Below, piece by piece: positions 44,401 through 55,896 of a DNA stretch of 64,000 nt. How positions within the stretch are numbered: the first letter of the stretch is position 1; every line of letters starts with the position of its first letter. The position numbers and the translations under genes were made by a program. The DNA is taken from NCBI GenBank assembly GCA_963995505.1, contig OZ023195.1, positions 3,368,109-3,432,108 of the forward strand, in the 5' to 3' direction. This DNA is from Hypericum androsaemum. Taxonomy: Eukaryota > Streptophyta > Magnoliopsida > Malpighiales > Hypericaceae. Under the pieces are notes generated by a model, which worked only from the letters and a program-made list of their open reading frames with translations, ran no database searches and had not been told where the DNA came from.

Positions 44401-44975
44401 CGTGGACGTATTGGTTATCATCTTTACCGGATGTAGCTTCCTGGTACGTAGTAATTTAAGCAGTAGGGAGCTGGACGTGGTTGAAGGACGGGACAAATTT
44501 GGATGGGAATTGCGCCTATGAAAGATGAGAAGTCTCTCCACATTTCTGAAGGTTTGGTAGGTGGTGTGCGTTGGTGGCATTAACTGTTCCAACTTCCAAC
44601 TTCTGGAGTGGGCTCTATGGGATTCATGATAATGGGCTCCTTTTGGCCCCACATTGCAAGATTTTTTCCTTCTGTTTTTCGGGGCTATCCTGGTGTTTTA
44701 AGTGTTTTATTAGGTTGTCTACTTTTTTCTAACTGGACTGGTCTATATTCGTAAAATTACTACGTACTATACATGGTTATTTGGGTTAATCTGGATAAAT
44801 ACTGTACTAAGGCGGAAAATAACTTTCTGTGGTATTCTATTGACATCACTATTTCTCTGATGTGAATTTTTTCCAAAATTTTTTACAGCATCAGGGTTTT
44901 AAAGAGAACGTCTCCACATGATCGCAAGTTCTTATTTCGCTACATAATATTAATAAAATTTACTGTTCCAAAAAA
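44401..44975. repeat. Block shared with 58750-59320
   Basis: This non-coding sequence has a close second copy near 58.8-59.3 kb (TACGTAGTAATTTAAG, CATTAACTGTTCCAACTTCC, GACTGGTCTATATTCGT). It sits between two scraps of the same BAHD gene. Confidence 0.85.
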
Positions 44976-44977
44976 AT

Positions 44978-45079
44978 TGGTGAAACTTGATCTAACAAAC
45001 TAAGCTTGTGGGTTCTCAGGTGGTGGGGAGTTGGGGAAGAAGGCTTAACCCAACCTTTTGACACTAGCTCCACCTCCAT
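44978..45079 (-). pseudogene. BAHD fragment C2 (first ~33 codons)
   Basis: The start codon and N-terminus (MEVELVSKGWVKPSSPTPHH...LLDQ) are intact, then the sequence departs from the gene. This 5' scrap is followed on the right by its leader and a block shared with 59430-59660. Confidence 0.85.
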
Positions 45080-45303
45080 CTCCTTTCTTTGCTCTCTTTT
45101 TAAATTTTGTTGGTAAATCTCACGATTGAATTTTGTTTTTTGAATCGGTAAAGTTGTGATTACCGGGAAAGTACAACACTTGGGCAACCGGTTGCACAAG
45201 ACGCTACTAGGCACACAAATAGAAAACGAGACCCGGACATACCCTAAAACTCACCTAAGCTAGTCTAAAAAACTAGAAGCCCCAACAGAAACAGTAGGTA
45301 CAA

Positions 45304-45731
45304 CCATAGTTTTAAAATAAGAATTTTGGTACGATCCGGATTTGGTCCGTTTTTTGGATTTTCTGGTCCGACCGGTCGGACCAAAAATTTTATTATTATT
45401 ATTCGAATAATATATAGACCAAATAGTCAAAATATAGGTTTCAAAATTCACATTTTAGAAATATCAATCAATTTATAAGAGTCAATTTTTTTTGTTGATT
45501 TAGAAAAATCGAGCATATGCTATAATTTTTTTTTAATTTTTGCTGATTTAGGTAAAATCTGGTCAAACCAGGCGGTTCGAGTCAAAAATTAGTACGAACT
45601 GCCCATAACGACCATATTTTGGGTGGTCCAACCGGAAACCATATAAATACTAAAAAATGGCCCGCTTTCTTGGGCGATTTATGATCCGACCGATCGGACC
45701 ACTGATTAGACTGTATTTTTTAAAACTATGG
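45304..45731. mobile_element. MITE with an empty site in the same window
   Basis: The 428-bp element has inverted ends CCATAGTTTTAAAA. The interior has further paired motifs (GGTCCGACCGGTCGGACC, CCGACCGATCGGACC). The paralogous block at 59630-59660 reads CAGTAGTAGTTACAACAACAACC without it, so this is a demonstrable insertion after the block duplicated. The target duplication is short and imperfect (TACAA/TATAA); the superfamily is unclear. Confidence 0.8.
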
Positions 45732-46428
45732 TTATAATAACAACCTTATAGACCTGACCACGGTTCAAATTAGGTCAAATTTGAATTGAATTGGTTCAAA
45801 TTTGAATTCATCAAAACCTTAAACTGTATTCTATTCGTCCAAAGACGAGAATATGAATTATAATTGTTCGAATTAGAATCAAATTATAATTATTTCTTTA
45901 ATTTCAATATTTAGTAAAATAATTCAAAAACTATAAAATTTTTGAAAATTTCAAAATTTTCGTAATGTTTTTGAAAAAATTGATTTTTTAATTCAAAAAA
46001 TTGATATTGTTTTGATATATTTTAAAATTAAAGTTTATTGTTTAACATTATTGGAAAAAAGAAATTAATTAAAGATTGAGTTTGCACTTAATGTACAAAA
46101 TTAAGTTGACTACATATCTTTAGTTCTGAAAGAATCGTGACGTTCCACACATTTTTTCTTACCCTTATTTGCTCTACTTGATGACATAATTTGATAGCAA
46201 TGTGAAGAATAACGTGACTAGTATAGCTAATTGGTAAATTATGAGAGAGAATTTATGTAGATTGAATTATCAATAGGGAGAAGTAGAGAATTGAGATTAG
46301 AGTATTTAAATTTTGAAGAACAAAAGGGATATTTATTGGGTTTATATTTAAATTCAAATTTATCAAAAGAAATTTTTTTTAAAAATAAACAGTAACTATG
46401 TACAGTGGGCCCCAAGGCTGACTTGATG
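45732..46428. other. AT-rich DNA, no gene
   Basis: This sequence is poor in G and C. A TTCAAATTTGAATTCA-type palindromic stretch occurs near 45790. It resembles, in inverted form, AT-rich sequence near 46940-47075, so an older element may enclose the MITE at 46429. Confidence 0.4.
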
Positions 46429-46834
46429 GGGAGTGGATTGAGCACGGAGTGAAGGAATCGATTCCGTACGGTTTGGAGTGAAAGGGGACCGCAGTGGCAA
46501 GTGCAGTTATGTGATAATGGCAAAGGCAGTTATGTGATAATGGCATGTGTATTTTTGACAGTGGCAAGTCCCCGCTGATGATAATGGCGCGCGTAGTTTT
46601 TTTCATTTTGGTCCCCCATATTTTAGCATTTTTGCAAAAAGGTCACACTGGCATGCGCAGTTATGTGATAGTGGCATGCACAGTTGTGTGATAATGGCAT
46701 TTGTATCCGGCCTGCGTTTGTGCGTGGTTTTTTTCATTTTGGTCCCCGTATTTTAGCGCGTTTGCAAAAAAGTCCCCACGTGTCTTCATTCCGAACGGTT
46801 CGGAATCTGAGCATTCCGTGCCCAATCCAGACCC
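46429..46834. mobile_element. Mutator-type MITE, copy 2, with perfect 9-bp TSD
   Basis: This 406-bp inverted relative of 22402-22853 is flanked by GACTTGATG at 46420-46428 and 46835-46843. Ends are GGGAGTGGATTGAGCACGGA and the complement of TCCGTGCCCAATCCAGACCC. It has the same internal ~22-bp minisatellite but fewer units. Confidence 0.92.
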
Positions 46835-46843
46835 GACTTGATG

Positions 46844-47349
46844 GCTCTATCGCTTGGCTTGTCCATCAAGCACGGGAAAAAGGGTCGGGGTTTTTTAAAA
46901 TTTCAAGTTTCCCCTATTTACATCAATACTATTTATTATCAAATATGGACGAATTTGAATCAAATTCGACTCGATTTGAATTTGAATCTAATTTGCCAGT
47001 TTTACGAATTATAAAAATTTTGAATCATATTCAATTCGTCTCATCACAAATTCGAACCAAATTTTGGACGAATTCAATATTGACGTCTACTTGCTGATTT
47101 GCGATATAATTTACCATTAAAAATTGATGAATATTCTAAATAGACAAATCTTGATATGCCGACATAAAATTCGTTTATTTTTTTGAAAAATGGAAGGTCA
47201 ATTATATTACTTATTTACGTCCATCATTAATTAATCTTCAAGCGGATGACCACTGTCAATCTGAACTTCAAGTTGGTAACCATGAAATCACGAAAGCGTG
47301 ACTTTTGACAGCTAATATGTATTATGTTGGATATAGAGCCCGAGAATTT
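46844..47349. other. Intergenic DNA and third copy of the BAHD-upstream block
   Basis: About 47093-47330 is paralogous to 34650-34674 plus 40910-41098 and to 31560-31770. It shows the LINE target region without a LINE (GATTTGCGATATAATTTACC followed by ACAAATCTTGATATGCCGA). No gene was seen. Confidence 0.7.
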
Positions 47350-50150
47350 ACATCTGGTGCCCATTACTTTTTGACGATTGTCGATAATTATAGTCGCAGT
47401 GTTTAGATTTTTCTCATGAAATATAAGTTTGAAGTATCACGTTACTTAAAAATGTTTTGTGACATGATTGCTAGGCACCTTGACACTGGTGTAAAGAATA
47501 TTCAGAGTGACAATGGGTCCGAGTTCTGCTCAAATGAAATGCGGGAATACTATAAAGATCATGGTATATTGTTACAGACATCTTGTCTCTATACACACCA
47601 ACAAAATGGGGTTATAGAGCACGAGTATAGGTTGCTCGGTCATTGAAATTTCAAGCAAACATGCCCATGCAATTTTGGAGAGAGTGCATTTTCGCGGCTG
47701 CATATCTGATCAATTGCATACCTTCCCTCCCCATCAAGAATAAGACTCTGCATGAACTCATTTTTGGGCAGCCACCAAAATATAATCATCTCGGAACCTT
47801 CAGATGTTTGGCTTACATTCACAATTACACAATGACAAGCCAATTTGATGAGCGTGGTCGTCCATGCGTGTTTGCTGGGTATCCATTCAACCAAAAAGGG
47901 TATCGAGTTTATGATCCAAAAAATTAGAGATTTCATGTGTCACGGGATGTGACTTTTGTTGAAACCGTCTTTCCATATCATGCTAACTTGGATTCCAACC
48001 TAGAGAGGCAGCAAAACTCACCGATGTATGCATCGTAAGATATTACCAGAGTCCCTATAAGTATTGAATACTATTAGGCATGTTGATCATCAAGTTTTTT
48101 ATCCTTCCTTATCAAAAGGATGCCCTCCGGTGTCACAATCACCTCTGGTTAGCTACGACCTGACCGAGGGCCAATAGCCTGCTCCTTCCAATTCAGAATT
48201 GGTTGCGGTCCCTGCACGAAGAAGTGGACATACTTGACAGACTCTAGCTCATCTCACAGATTTTTAAGTAACTATCACCCCTTCGCTTGTTCCTCCGCCA
48301 CTTATCGAGCCATCCCCGTCGTCTACCGCTTCATCAGGTAACTCGAATTTCCCCTAGCAAAATTTATCATCTATAAGAATTTCTCACATGCCCACCAGAT
48401 CTATTTGAGTGCATTGAGTTCTCAGGAGGAGCCTCAGCTTTATTTCAAAACTATCAAGCATACTTGTTGACGGGAAGCTATACAGAGAGAAATTGCAGCT
48501 CTTGAGTCCAACGAGACGTGGACACTAGTCAACTTACCTCTTGGCAAGAATGCGGCTGACTCAAAATGGGTGTATAAGATCAAATTCAAATCGGATGGCA
48601 CTGTTGACAGGTATAAAACACTGCTGGTGGCTTGGGGTTTTAAGTAAATTGAAGGAGTTGACTATCACGAGACATTTGCACCCATAGCCAAAGTGGTCTC
48701 AGTCTGATGTCTTCTTTCCCTAGCTATTAAGAAAGGCTGGATTTTGCATCGGTTGGCAATGCCTTTCTCCATGGCGACTTAACTGAAGAAGTCTACATAA
48801 AAGTGTAGCGTGGTTTCGTCAAGCCGGGTGATTCAAGACTATGTTGATTAAAGAAATTTTTATACGGATTAAAGCAAACCTCACGGAGTTGGTAATCTAA
48901 ACTAACTTCCTTTTTGTTGGCGTTGGGTTTTGTCCGATCAAAGGCTGATCATGCCATGTTCATGTATCGACGACATCAGCAAGTCTTGATATTGCTTGTC
49001 TATGTAGATGATGTGATTCTCGTTGGGGATCACGTTCACATGCTGCAATCGACAAAGAAACATCTCCATAATCGTTTTGGCATAAAGGATCTTGGAGTTC
49101 TCAAATATTTTTTAGGGATCGAGGCGGCTACCACCTCCAAGGGACTAGTTCTTAGCTAACAAAAATATACTGTTGACATTGTAAAAAGTGCGGCAAGGAT
49201 GACTCTCGTCCGACTCATTTTCTGATTGAGCAAAATCATCGTCTTAAAGATGGTGGAGATACTGTTTCTAAGGTACGTCATTTTGGTAGCTTATTGGCAA
49301 GTTCATGTACTTAACCGTTACTCGACCAGTCATTACGTAAGTAGTAAACATCCTCAATCAATTTGTCAATAATCCTACCACCGAACATGTCCAGGATGCT
49401 GATCGAGTTCTCTGTTATTTAAAAATCACTTCTAGTCAGGGCATTCTTCTTAACAATTCACCAAACTTGGAGCTCGTTACGTATTGTGATGCTGACTGAG
49501 GTGGATGTCCTATGACCCGACGTTCTCGCTCTGGTTATCTTATGTCTTTTGGTGGTTCTTCTGTGTCAAAAAGTAGCTGGTGGTGGCACGTTCCTCCGCT
49601 GAAGTCGAGTATAGATCAATGGTTGTGGCAGTGAGCGAGATATTATGGCTCCGCTGGTTGTTTCGCAATTTAAAAATCTATTTTTTGCGCCCTACTCTGC
49701 TGTTCTGTGACAACCAGGCTACCTTGCACATTACTATGAATCCAATGTACCATGAGCGCACCAAGCATGTTGAGATGGATTGTTATTTTGTTCGTGAATG
49801 TGTTCAATCATGTGAGATTGCTCCACTCAAGATTGACACGTTGTGCTAGTTGGCTGACTTATTCACTAAAGCGCTTGGTCAAGATCGGTTTCACGAGCTC
49901 ATTCGCAAGTTGGGCGTTGTGAACCTCCACACTCCAACTTGAGGGAGAGTATTGGGAGTCATTATCATTGTAGACGTGTTTATTCCATGTTCCAATTTAG
50001 TTAGGACTCATCTTGGGCTTCGACTTCCTGTTTAGTTCGAATTGTATTAGGGTTTGTTCCCTAGGGTCTTGCCCATGCTATCTTGTATAAGTATCTTATT
50101 GATATTCGATAATATACACAACGACGTATTCCCGCAACTCTCGAATTTTT
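47350..50150 (+). mobile_element. 5'-truncated Copia element: integrase to 3' LTR
   Basis: It begins inside the integrase core (FLTIVDNYSR at about 47370, SDNGSEF at about 47505). The RT follows (TLVNLPLGKNAADSKWVYKI near 48530, VYVDDVILVGDH at 48990-49030), then RNase H (ARSSAEVEYRSM, near 49583; CDNQATLHI near 49708) and a polypurine tract (TTGAGGGAGAGTAT). The 3' LTR starts TGGGAGTC at 49953 and ends about 50136-50150. Many stops and a deletion after the integrase Glu region make it inactive. Its right end abuts the 3' flank of BAHD copy B. Confidence 0.88.
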
Positions 50151-50433
50151 TAGTGTGAGGACAATAATAGGTACGAGATTAAACTCTTTTAAAATTTTAA
50201 TATCTAACCTTAAACTTATGAATGAGTAGATTTTCGTTACTTGTAAACAAACCATCACTTTTACAATTAGTCATGTGATAATCTCAACGAAAAAAATTGA
50301 ACGAGGAAAGAAGAAAAGTACAGAAATTAAACATAATAAACACCATATATTATAAAATCATGTATACAAGTTCTAAATCCAACATACAAAAGCAATTTAT
50401 TACTTGACATGGCAGCGAAAGAAAGGGATCCAA

Positions 50434-51843
50434 TTATGCAGCATATGATACGAGTTCAGGGTCTTGCTCCACCAACGTAATATTTTGTTCATCAAGCAAA
50501 ACCAGCGCCTCCACGCCTCTTCCCTCTCTTGTATCCATTAGTACAACAACAAAATCATATGGATGGACGATCTGGATACTGCTAGTTCCAAGACTCGGAT
50601 ACCCGGCTTTGATCGGCTTTCCCCATCCGAAATCAACGTCGTACTGACCAAAGTTGCACCAGCTGGAGAACATTATTTGATCAAGATTAGACAGCTCATC
50701 TCGCATCTCCTCCATAATCTCGGATATCTTCTCCAGCGCTCGCTCCCCGGTTAGTTCCTTGGCGATTTTGCCATCGATCTTATGCGTTGCTCGCCTGATC
50801 TGGCCTGCCAAGGTACCCAATTCCGGGTCGTCATCATCCGTACAAGTCGAAGTCACCATGAGGATAATGTTGCCAGGCGAGACTTCCGAGAAAAGCTGGC
50901 TGGCCTTCCCCCGGAGGTTCACAAAATGGACGATCCCTGATGGCTTGTGGACGCCTGATCGGCTTGCTTTGAGCACAGCCACGAGGCGTCTCCATAGAAA
51001 GGCCGAAACAACCTCGACTCGAGTCGGGTTCTCCAGAGTTGGGCTAGTAGCCTGTGCCTTGAGCTCGGAAATCGCAGCTGGATCGAACACGAATGTCCTA
51101 GTCGCTATCAGCCTAGTCCTCGTCGAAAGCGCACTGTTGTAGAATGTTAGCTCTCTCGGGAGAACCTGATCATACTGAGACCGGAAAATATCGGCATTTG
51201 CATCAAAGTTGGGATATAAATGCTCACTTCCTTCGTGATCCAACCCGCGGGCCGCGGACGCCCAAGCTTTGAGGAACGAAGAGAAGGCGGTTCCATCCGC
51301 AGCCATGTGAGAAACCGCGGCGCCGATCACCATCCCGCCGCAAGCAAAGTTTGTCTGCTGGAACATGGTGAGGGGAGACCCCGGTACGAAGTCGTCATCG
51401 TCATTACTCAACTGGAGAGGAAGAAACTGAAGAACCTGTCCGACCCCGTGCTCGTTGAGATGATCAGACAGAGGAGAGTTGACTCGGGCCTCTACGTAAA
51501 AACTCCCCTGGTCATTACAGTCGATGGAGAGTTTGTCCCTGGTGGTTCCTGCCAAAGGGTGAAAATGTGTTAGGGTTTGTGATAAGGACTGTTTAAGAAG
51601 TAGTGTCCTCCGGGAGACAACCCGAATAAGATCGTCCTCATCGTCGTCGTCGTCATCGTCATTATTAACGGGTTTAGCTTTGGGGTTATTATTAGCTTCC
51701 TGGTTGAAGGGATAGACAAGACTAACATGGAAGGTTATAATTGGTGCAGCTTGATCTAACAAAGTAAGCTTGTGGGTTCTAAGGTGGTGGGGAGTTGGGG
51801 AAGAAGGTTTAACCCAACCTTTTGATACTAGCTCCACCTTCAT
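50434..51843 (-). CDS. BAHD acyltransferase copy B (intact, vinorine-synthase-like clade)
   Basis: This is a single-exon frame of 469 aa, the usual BAHD length. It should transfer an acyl group from acyl-CoA to an alcohol or amine of a specialised metabolite in the cytosol; substrate and product cannot be read from sequence. Catalytic HXXXD is H179-D183 (HMAADG) and DFGWG is at 404-408. The N-terminus (VELVSKGWVKPSSPTPHHLR, LTLLDQ) is typical of the clade that includes vinorine synthase. An unusual acidic insertion (a run of seven Asp, then Glu and more Asp; residues about 62-71) varies in length between the copies here, a codon-repeat effect. A conserved TATA box lies ~100 bases upstream. 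This is the only undamaged member of the local cluster, so it is the likely functional one. Confidence 0.95.
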   Translation of the reverse strand: MKVELVSKGWVKPSSPTPHHLRTHKLTLLDQAAPIITFHVSLVYPFNQEANNNPKAKPVNNDDDDDDDEDDLIRVVSRRTLLLKQSLSQTLTHFHPLAGTTRDKLSIDCNDQGSFYVEARVNSPLSDHLNEHGVGQVLQFLPLQLSNDDDDFVPGSPLTMFQQTNFACGGMVIGAAVSHMAADGTAFSSFLKAWASAARGLDHEGSEHLYPNFDANADIFRSQYDQVLPRELTFYNSALSTRTRLIATRTFVFDPAAISELKAQATSPTLENPTRVEVVSAFLWRRLVAVLKASRSGVHKPSGIVHFVNLRGKASQLFSEVSPGNIILMVTSTCTDDDDPELGTLAGQIRRATHKIDGKIAKELTGERALEKISEIMEEMRDELSNLDQIMFSSWCNFGQYDVDFGWGKPIKAGYPSLGTSSIQIVHPYDFVVVLMDTREGRGVEALVLLDEQNITLVEQDPELVSYAA

Positions 51844-51932
51844 CTCCTTTCTTTTCTCTCTTTTAAAATTTTTTGGGTAAATTTCTCGTGTTAAGAATCT
51901 AGGGAGTTTTGATTGAATTCTTGTAACCTAAT

Positions 51933-51955
51933 GCATGCCTCTCTATATAGGCATG
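51933..51955 (-). promoter_or_regulatory. Core promoter of BAHD copy B
   Basis: On the minus strand CCTATATAGAG (about 51941-51952) lies about 100 bases before the ATG, at the same spacing as in copy A (which has TATATAAAG). The surrounding GCATGCCT...AGGCATGC palindrome is kept. Confidence 0.6.
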
Positions 51956-52556
51956 TATCGAATTTGTTTACATTGGTAATTTTATTATCTATGTAGTTTC
52001 CATTTTGGTTAGTGATTCGAAGCTCGATAAATAGACTTGATAAAAAAAACTTTGCTATCTGTTTAGTTCGAGATCTAACTCGAACTTATATTGGTAAATA
52101 TTCCTACCTGCAATTCAAATTTATATTAGTGGATATTAAAAAATGGTTAGAAAATTAATCAGTAGTCGTTCTAGTATTCTTCATTTTTCTATAGTTTTTT
52201 TTCAGAAATAGGAATAGCAATGAGAAAGATCATGTAAGATCTATTGGACCAACATTTTCAGATAGATCTATTTGTTTTCTTTTTAAAGATCTGAGTAAAT
52301 GCATGATTATATAGATCTATATTCATATCATTGTTTTATTAAAAACTATAAGGTTCTAGACAGAATCTATATCTTTACCCGGTGAATATCAACAGATCTT
52401 ATATCCTTTAGGTCTGAATATGAATAATCCCTCAGTTTAGGGTTCAATTGCCATCCTTATTGAGAAAATTAGTATTAATATATTCACTTAACCAACCACT
52501 ACAAATTTGAGCAAAATTGTCACCACAAAACCATGCATACCATGTTTCACCTATCA
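51956..52556. repeat. Upstream region of BAHD copy B
   Basis: It is paralogous to 30393-31040. The match stops at about 52556 inside a segment that continues at 58075, because a retrotransposon lies between. No gene is present. Confidence 0.8.
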
Positions 52557-52731
52557 CCACAAAACCATTCCTTGGACGAACCATGAAGTTCTATCCGAAC
52601 TTCAACAAACTCCACCTTGACGAGACACTGCCCTATGAAAAACCTTGAGAACTCGCAAAACTAATTTGACTCCACCGACTCTACCTCGAATCATAGATAC
52701 AACACTATCAATAATATCATCTGATATGAAT

Positions 52732-55500
52732 CCTAGAAGCCTTATAAAGTACTAATCTGACCAATTGTGAGAGTATGTGCAAAGCGCTTCTGGTTATAAT
52801 TTAACGGCTGATTTCCAAGCTTACAACTGAGAGTTGGGCCCAAGCAAATTTATTAAAGTCCATGGACCAAGAGCCACGAAATTCAGCTGAGTTTATGACC
52901 TTAGTACAAGTTCTAGAAGGTCCTTTCAGCAGCAAAGATCTAGAAGAGTGATTCTCTCTGATTTGGGAATTCTATTTAGGAAATAAAATTTCAGCCATGA
53001 GTATTGTTTAGGAAATTAGTTCCAGCAACTTTTGGCTTGCTTGTCACGTTTTGACCTTCCTAAAAGGTTTAGATTTGATTCCCTATTTAGTTTATTTTTC
53101 CAACCAAACTTCTAGCAAATTTGGGAAATATTTTGATTTGAAATCTCTTTGTAATATTGAGCCTATTTATAGAGGCTTACGCAATGAGAAGAGGCAGATT
53201 ATCTTTGATTAAAAACGTGAGCAAGTCTCTCTCTTGGTTCTAAGGAACTTCCCGAACACAGCGGAGCGATTCCGTCGAGTTCACCTTCGACTTATCAAGC
53301 GGATCTTCATACCGTTTGTGGCGTCATCGATATATCAAGGTTCTTTGTTTCAACTCAAGCAGCGGGTCGCGGTCTTAATACCAAGGTTCCTGTTTGGTTG
53401 TGAGCATCGGGTCGTGATCTCCATCACAAACTGATCTAGAACGATCTGGAAATTCAATACTTCGTGGACGGATCTCGCGCATCGTTGGCGGGATTCGTAT
53501 CATTTGGTATCAGAGCTCAAGGTTCTATTTCAGTTCTATCTATCCTTTAAATTTTGTTTTTTATCATTAGTTTTCAGTTAGTTGTTCTTATTGTATTCTG
53601 AGTTGGAGAAAGAAAAAAAAATCAAAAAAAAGAGAGAAAAATCCGGAAAAAGGAAAGAAAGAAAAGAAGGCAGCCTACAATGGAAGAAAGGAGGATGAAA
53701 AAAAGTGGAAAGAAAAAAAAAGAGAATGTGAAAGAATATGTCCTACGATAACTCAAGAAGAAACTTTGAAGGTGATGAGTCATTGGCTGATCCACAAAAG
53801 TTTATGGAGGCTATGATGAGTGAGATGAATTGCACGGTGAGTGGGGAGATCAATAAGTTTTACAGACGGATAGACCAAATAGAGAGTAAACTTTCGAAGC
53901 AGGTAGATGTTATTCCTAATGTATGCAGGGATACAAGAGCTCAACAAAGAAAGATTGGGGTTAGAGGTGATAGCACTCTTAGAGTTATAGCATGGGATGA
54001 TGAAGACAGCTGGGAGAAACTTATGTTATTGGCAAGGAAAATTGACTTGCATACAAGAGAAGTTAGTGAAGTGCAACGAGAGAAGATCATTCAAGCTAAG
54101 TGCGACATTGAGAATAATGTATGTGGTTCTGAAGTTGATATGAAAGCTTCTTCTTTTGAAGTTCTTAAAGAGATTTTGACATGGGAGGAGTTTGGTAAAT
54201 ATTCTATTGACTTATTTGATGGAGATTGCTTTGATGAGCATCTAATGTCACTACTTTACTTAAGGGATTTATTTGATGAATCATCTGTGGTGAATAATGT
54301 TGTTCACATGAAGAAGTGCATAACTCCAATTGATAGTGATCATGAAGAATTTTTTGTTGTGGTTGAGAAGGAAGAGGTTCAGCCCATATCTTACATATAT
54401 CCAGATTTTCATGTTGAATATGTTGAGCATATTGACTTCTTCGGAGTTGACAAGTTTGAATATGTTGGAGGATCAGCATTGATCAACTTGTGGAATACTC
54501 TGAAGATTGGTGAAAGGCTTATTCGAAAAAGTAAGTCTTTAACTTTTGATTTGGAGGTGATCTCTGATTGTTTATCATCGAAGTATCTATTCTGTTGGAG
54601 CGGAAGGTATCAAGGGCAACCACGACGTTCGAAGATTCAACCTTTTTCCAGCATGATTTTTAATTGGCACAAGCATGACGTATGCAAAGATTTGAGGACA
54701 AATCCCTTTCAAGAGGAGGGGAATGATATGAATCCTAGCAGCCTTATAAAGTACTAATTTGACCAATTATGAGAGTATGTGCAAAGCGCGTCAGGTTATA
54801 ATTTAACGGGCTAATTTCCAAGCTTACATCGGAGAGTTGGGCCCAAGCAAATTTATTAAAGTCCATGGACCAAGAGCCACGAAATTCAGCTGAGTTTATG
54901 ACCTTAGTACAAGTTCTAGAAGGTTCTTTCAGCAGCAAAGATCTAAAAGAGTGATTCTCTCTGATTTGGGAATTCTATTTAGGAAATAAAATTTCAACCA
55001 TTAGTATTGTTTAGGAAATTAGTTCCAGAAACTTTTGGCTTGATTGTCACGTTTTGGCCTTCCTAAAAGGTTTAGATTTGATTCCCTATTTAGTTTATCT
55101 TTCCAGCCAAACTTCTAGCAAATTTGAAAAATATTTTGATTTGAAATCTCTTTGTAATATTGAGTCTATTTATAGAGGCTTATGCAATGAGAAGAGGCAG
55201 ATTATCTTTGATTAAAAATGTGAGCGAGTCTCTCTCTTGGTTCTAAGGAACTTCCCGAATACAGCGGAGCGATTCCGTCGAGTTCACCTTCGACTTATCA
55301 AACGAATCTTCATACCGTTTGTGGCGTCATCAATATATCAAGGTTCTTTGTTTCAACTCAAGCAACGGGTCGCGGTCTTAATACCAATGTTCTTGTTTGG
55401 TTGTGAGCATCGGGTCGAGATCTCCATCACAAACTGATCTAGAACGATCTGGAAATTCAACGCTTCGTGGACGGATCTCGCGTATCGTTGGCGGGGTTCG
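52732..55500 (+). mobile_element. Non-autonomous Gypsy-like LTR retrotransposon nested in copy c
   Basis: LTRs at 52732-53502 and 54724-55500 start TGATATGAATCC; the first ends GTATCA and the second lacks those final bases. A primer-binding site TGGTATCAGAGC (53505-53516) follows the left LTR, and a polypurine tract (AAGAGGAGGGGAA, about 54711-54723) precedes the right one. A purine-rich leader (about 53605-53735) and one 339-codon frame fill the interior. Comparison with copy b shows insertion between ATAAGACCATC-like and ACTTTCTC sequence. The right junction has lost the LTR tip and target duplication. Confidence 0.88.
53738..54757 (+). CDS. Gag-like protein of the non-autonomous Gypsy-like element
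   Basis: This 339-aa open frame starts with RRNFEGDESLADPQKFMEAM, similar to Gypsy gag N-termini, and ends near DLRTNPFQEEGNDM, which resembles the end of Gypsy polyproteins just before the polypurine tract. The middle is acidic and unrecognised (LFDGDCFDEHLMSLLYLRDL). No protease, RT or integrase is present: start and end of a polyprotein appear joined with pol removed. The frame is undamaged and runs 34 bases into the 3' LTR. Confidence 0.7.
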   Translation: MSYDNSRRNFEGDESLADPQKFMEAMMSEMNCTVSGEINKFYRRIDQIESKLSKQVDVIPNVCRDTRAQQRKIGVRGDSTLRVIAWDDEDSWEKLMLLARKIDLHTREVSEVQREKIIQAKCDIENNVCGSEVDMKASSFEVLKEILTWEEFGKYSIDLFDGDCFDEHLMSLLYLRDLFDESSVVNNVVHMKKCITPIDSDHEEFFVVVEKEEVQPISYIYPDFHVEYVEHIDFFGVDKFEYVGGSALINLWNTLKIGERLIRKSKSLTFDLEVISDCLSSKYLFCWSGRYQGQPRRSKIQPFSSMIFNWHKHDVCKDLRTNPFQEEGNDMNPSSLIKY

Positions 55501-55896
55501 ACTTTCTCTCTTCCTTTTTTTCAATCACTTGGAGCCAGCCCCCAAGTTTGAGCTTCCGAGCTTGCTTGGCATCTTCCCTCCATTCTCCATTGAACCCTAA
55601 CTAGCAAGTCCACCTGCTGAAGCCACCCTGCTACCAATAGATGCACTCTCTATTTTCTGGTCAATCCCATGCTCCAACCTCGAACTGCTTTTCCACTGGA
55701 CCTTTTTGCCTTAGCTACGTGCCATAGCATATAAAGGACAACCTTTTGTTCCACTAAGTAGAATCCTCGACATGCCACGAACTCTACCGTTCGGCCTTGA
55801 GTGAGATACCCGATTCGCCTGTAGTGCTACCAACGGCTTCACATTCTCCATGCAAAACCTACCCAACACCATTGATGTGTACGTACCTTTAGACAA

